Origin: Altericroceibacterium indicum
Lineage (GTDB): Bacteria; Pseudomonadota; Alphaproteobacteria; Sphingomonadales; Sphingomonadaceae
Direction: 5' to 3'
Assembly (NCBI RefSeq): GCF_009828105.1
Contig: NZ_WTYQ01000006.1
Span: forward strand, 98,632-162,631
DNA length: 64,000 bases
A program made the position numbers and the translations under genes. Positions 63,725 to 64,000 of the stretch are shown piece by piece (positions within the stretch are counted from its first letter, which is position 1; the number at the start of each line of letters is the position of its first letter). The notes beneath the pieces were generated by a model that was not told where the DNA came from, did not search any database, and saw only the letters and a program-made list of their open reading frames with translations.

Positions 63725-64000
63725 CAGTCGGCGAAGCCGCTGATTGCAAGGCCTATGACGCCCTGATCGCTATGGCAGACCAAACACCCAAGGCGCTACT
63801 GGCTGATAAGGGATACGATGCCGACGCCATTCGCGCCGATCTTGCCGAACGCGGTATCGAGGCCGTCATTCCCGGACGATCAAACCGCCGTGTGCCGATC
63901 GAGCACGACAGGAAACTCTACAAGCAGCGCAACCAGATCGAGCGCTTCTTCGGACGCCTCAAGATCAACCGCGCCATCGCGACACGCTATGATCAACTCG
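63622..64000 (+). CDS. IS5-family transposase, second frame (OrfB), partial
   Basis: The C-terminal catalytic part, in the -1 frame from about 63622 to the window end. It reads RALGRSRGGFTSKLHCLAD, then RPLALHLTVGEAADCKAYD, LLADKGYDADAIR (second Asp), and NQIERFFGRLKINRAIATRY (catalytic Glu). The A-AAA-GGG heptamer at 63619-63625 lets the ribosome slip -1, so OrfA-OrfB is a programmed fusion, not a mutation. There is no good independent start. Confidence 0.85.

Larger units (their letters stand above)
63200..64000 (+). mobile_element. IS5-family insertion sequence (IS427-like), right end missing
   Basis: The element has a two-frame IS5-type transposase and runs off the window. The left end was not resolved: it should lie within roughly 90 bp upstream of the transposase start at 63290. 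It inserted just beyond the terminator of the TonB receptor gene and interrupts nothing visible. Confidence 0.75.

Noticed and set aside
1..64000. rRNA, tRNA, CRISPR arrays, prophage or integrase genes
   Set aside because: Looked for on both strands; none could be supported. The accessory block at 14-31 kb has no flanking tRNA or integrase.

Overview
The window reads as a chromosomal segment of an alphaproteobacterium of the sphingomonad type (Sphingomonas/Sphingobium/Novosphingobium group). This is an inference from five TonB-dependent receptors, two FecI-FecR surface-signalling modules, a lignostilbene-dioxygenase-type catabolic cluster, a MFS gene divergent from cyoA, a spinster-type MFS gene, and even, fairly GC-rich coding. 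It is densely coding. No rRNA, tRNA or CRISPR array was seen. The window opens inside cyoA and closes inside an IS5-family transposase.

Layout. 0-11.6 kb: partial cyoA, a divergent MFS gene, a Tat-exported PhoD phosphatase, an orphan sensor kinase, a leftward TonB receptor/hydrolase/MFS operon facing a TetR regulator, and a GDP-mannose pyrophosphorylase. 11.7-13.8 kb: a secreted sulfatase with a long leader that holds a possible cysteine-rich 26-codon ORF. 14.0-31.5 kb: an accessory catabolic cluster with an amidohydrolase, two serine hydrolases, two DUF3237 proteins, two MarR regulators, a stilbene-cleaving dioxygenase, an aldehyde dehydrogenase, an aromatic-acid transporter, a TonB receptor, an FAD monooxygenase and a carboxylesterase. 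Four copies of a palindromic operator (core TGATTAATCA) sit in its promoters. The likely logic is uptake, ester or amide hydrolysis, cleavage of a stilbene-like C=C bond to aldehydes, oxidation to aromatic acids and ring hydroxylation.

31.7-41.9 kb: housekeeping and envelope genes: a SIMPL protein, a MFS gene, mannose-6-phosphate isomerase, a small lipoprotein, rimK with a RimB-like protease gene, a tandem universal stress protein, a large autotransporter and a DUF347 membrane protein. 41.9-52.3 kb: two back-to-back ECF sigma/FecR/STN-domain TonB receptor modules. The rightward one ends in a secreted purple-acid-type phosphatase. 52.6-63 kb: a dicarboxylate symporter, a DUF4153 membrane protein, a secreted esterase, a nucleotide-sugar epimerase, and a secreted AcpA-like phosphatase divergent from a large TonB receptor. 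After a strong terminator comes the IS5-type element.

Two themes recur. One is the MarR-operator catabolic regulon at 14-26 kb. The other is phosphate scavenging: three exported phosphatases, with a shared Pho-box-like motif upstream of two TonB receptors and a weaker match upstream of phoD. All functional statements rest on motif reading. No database search was run.
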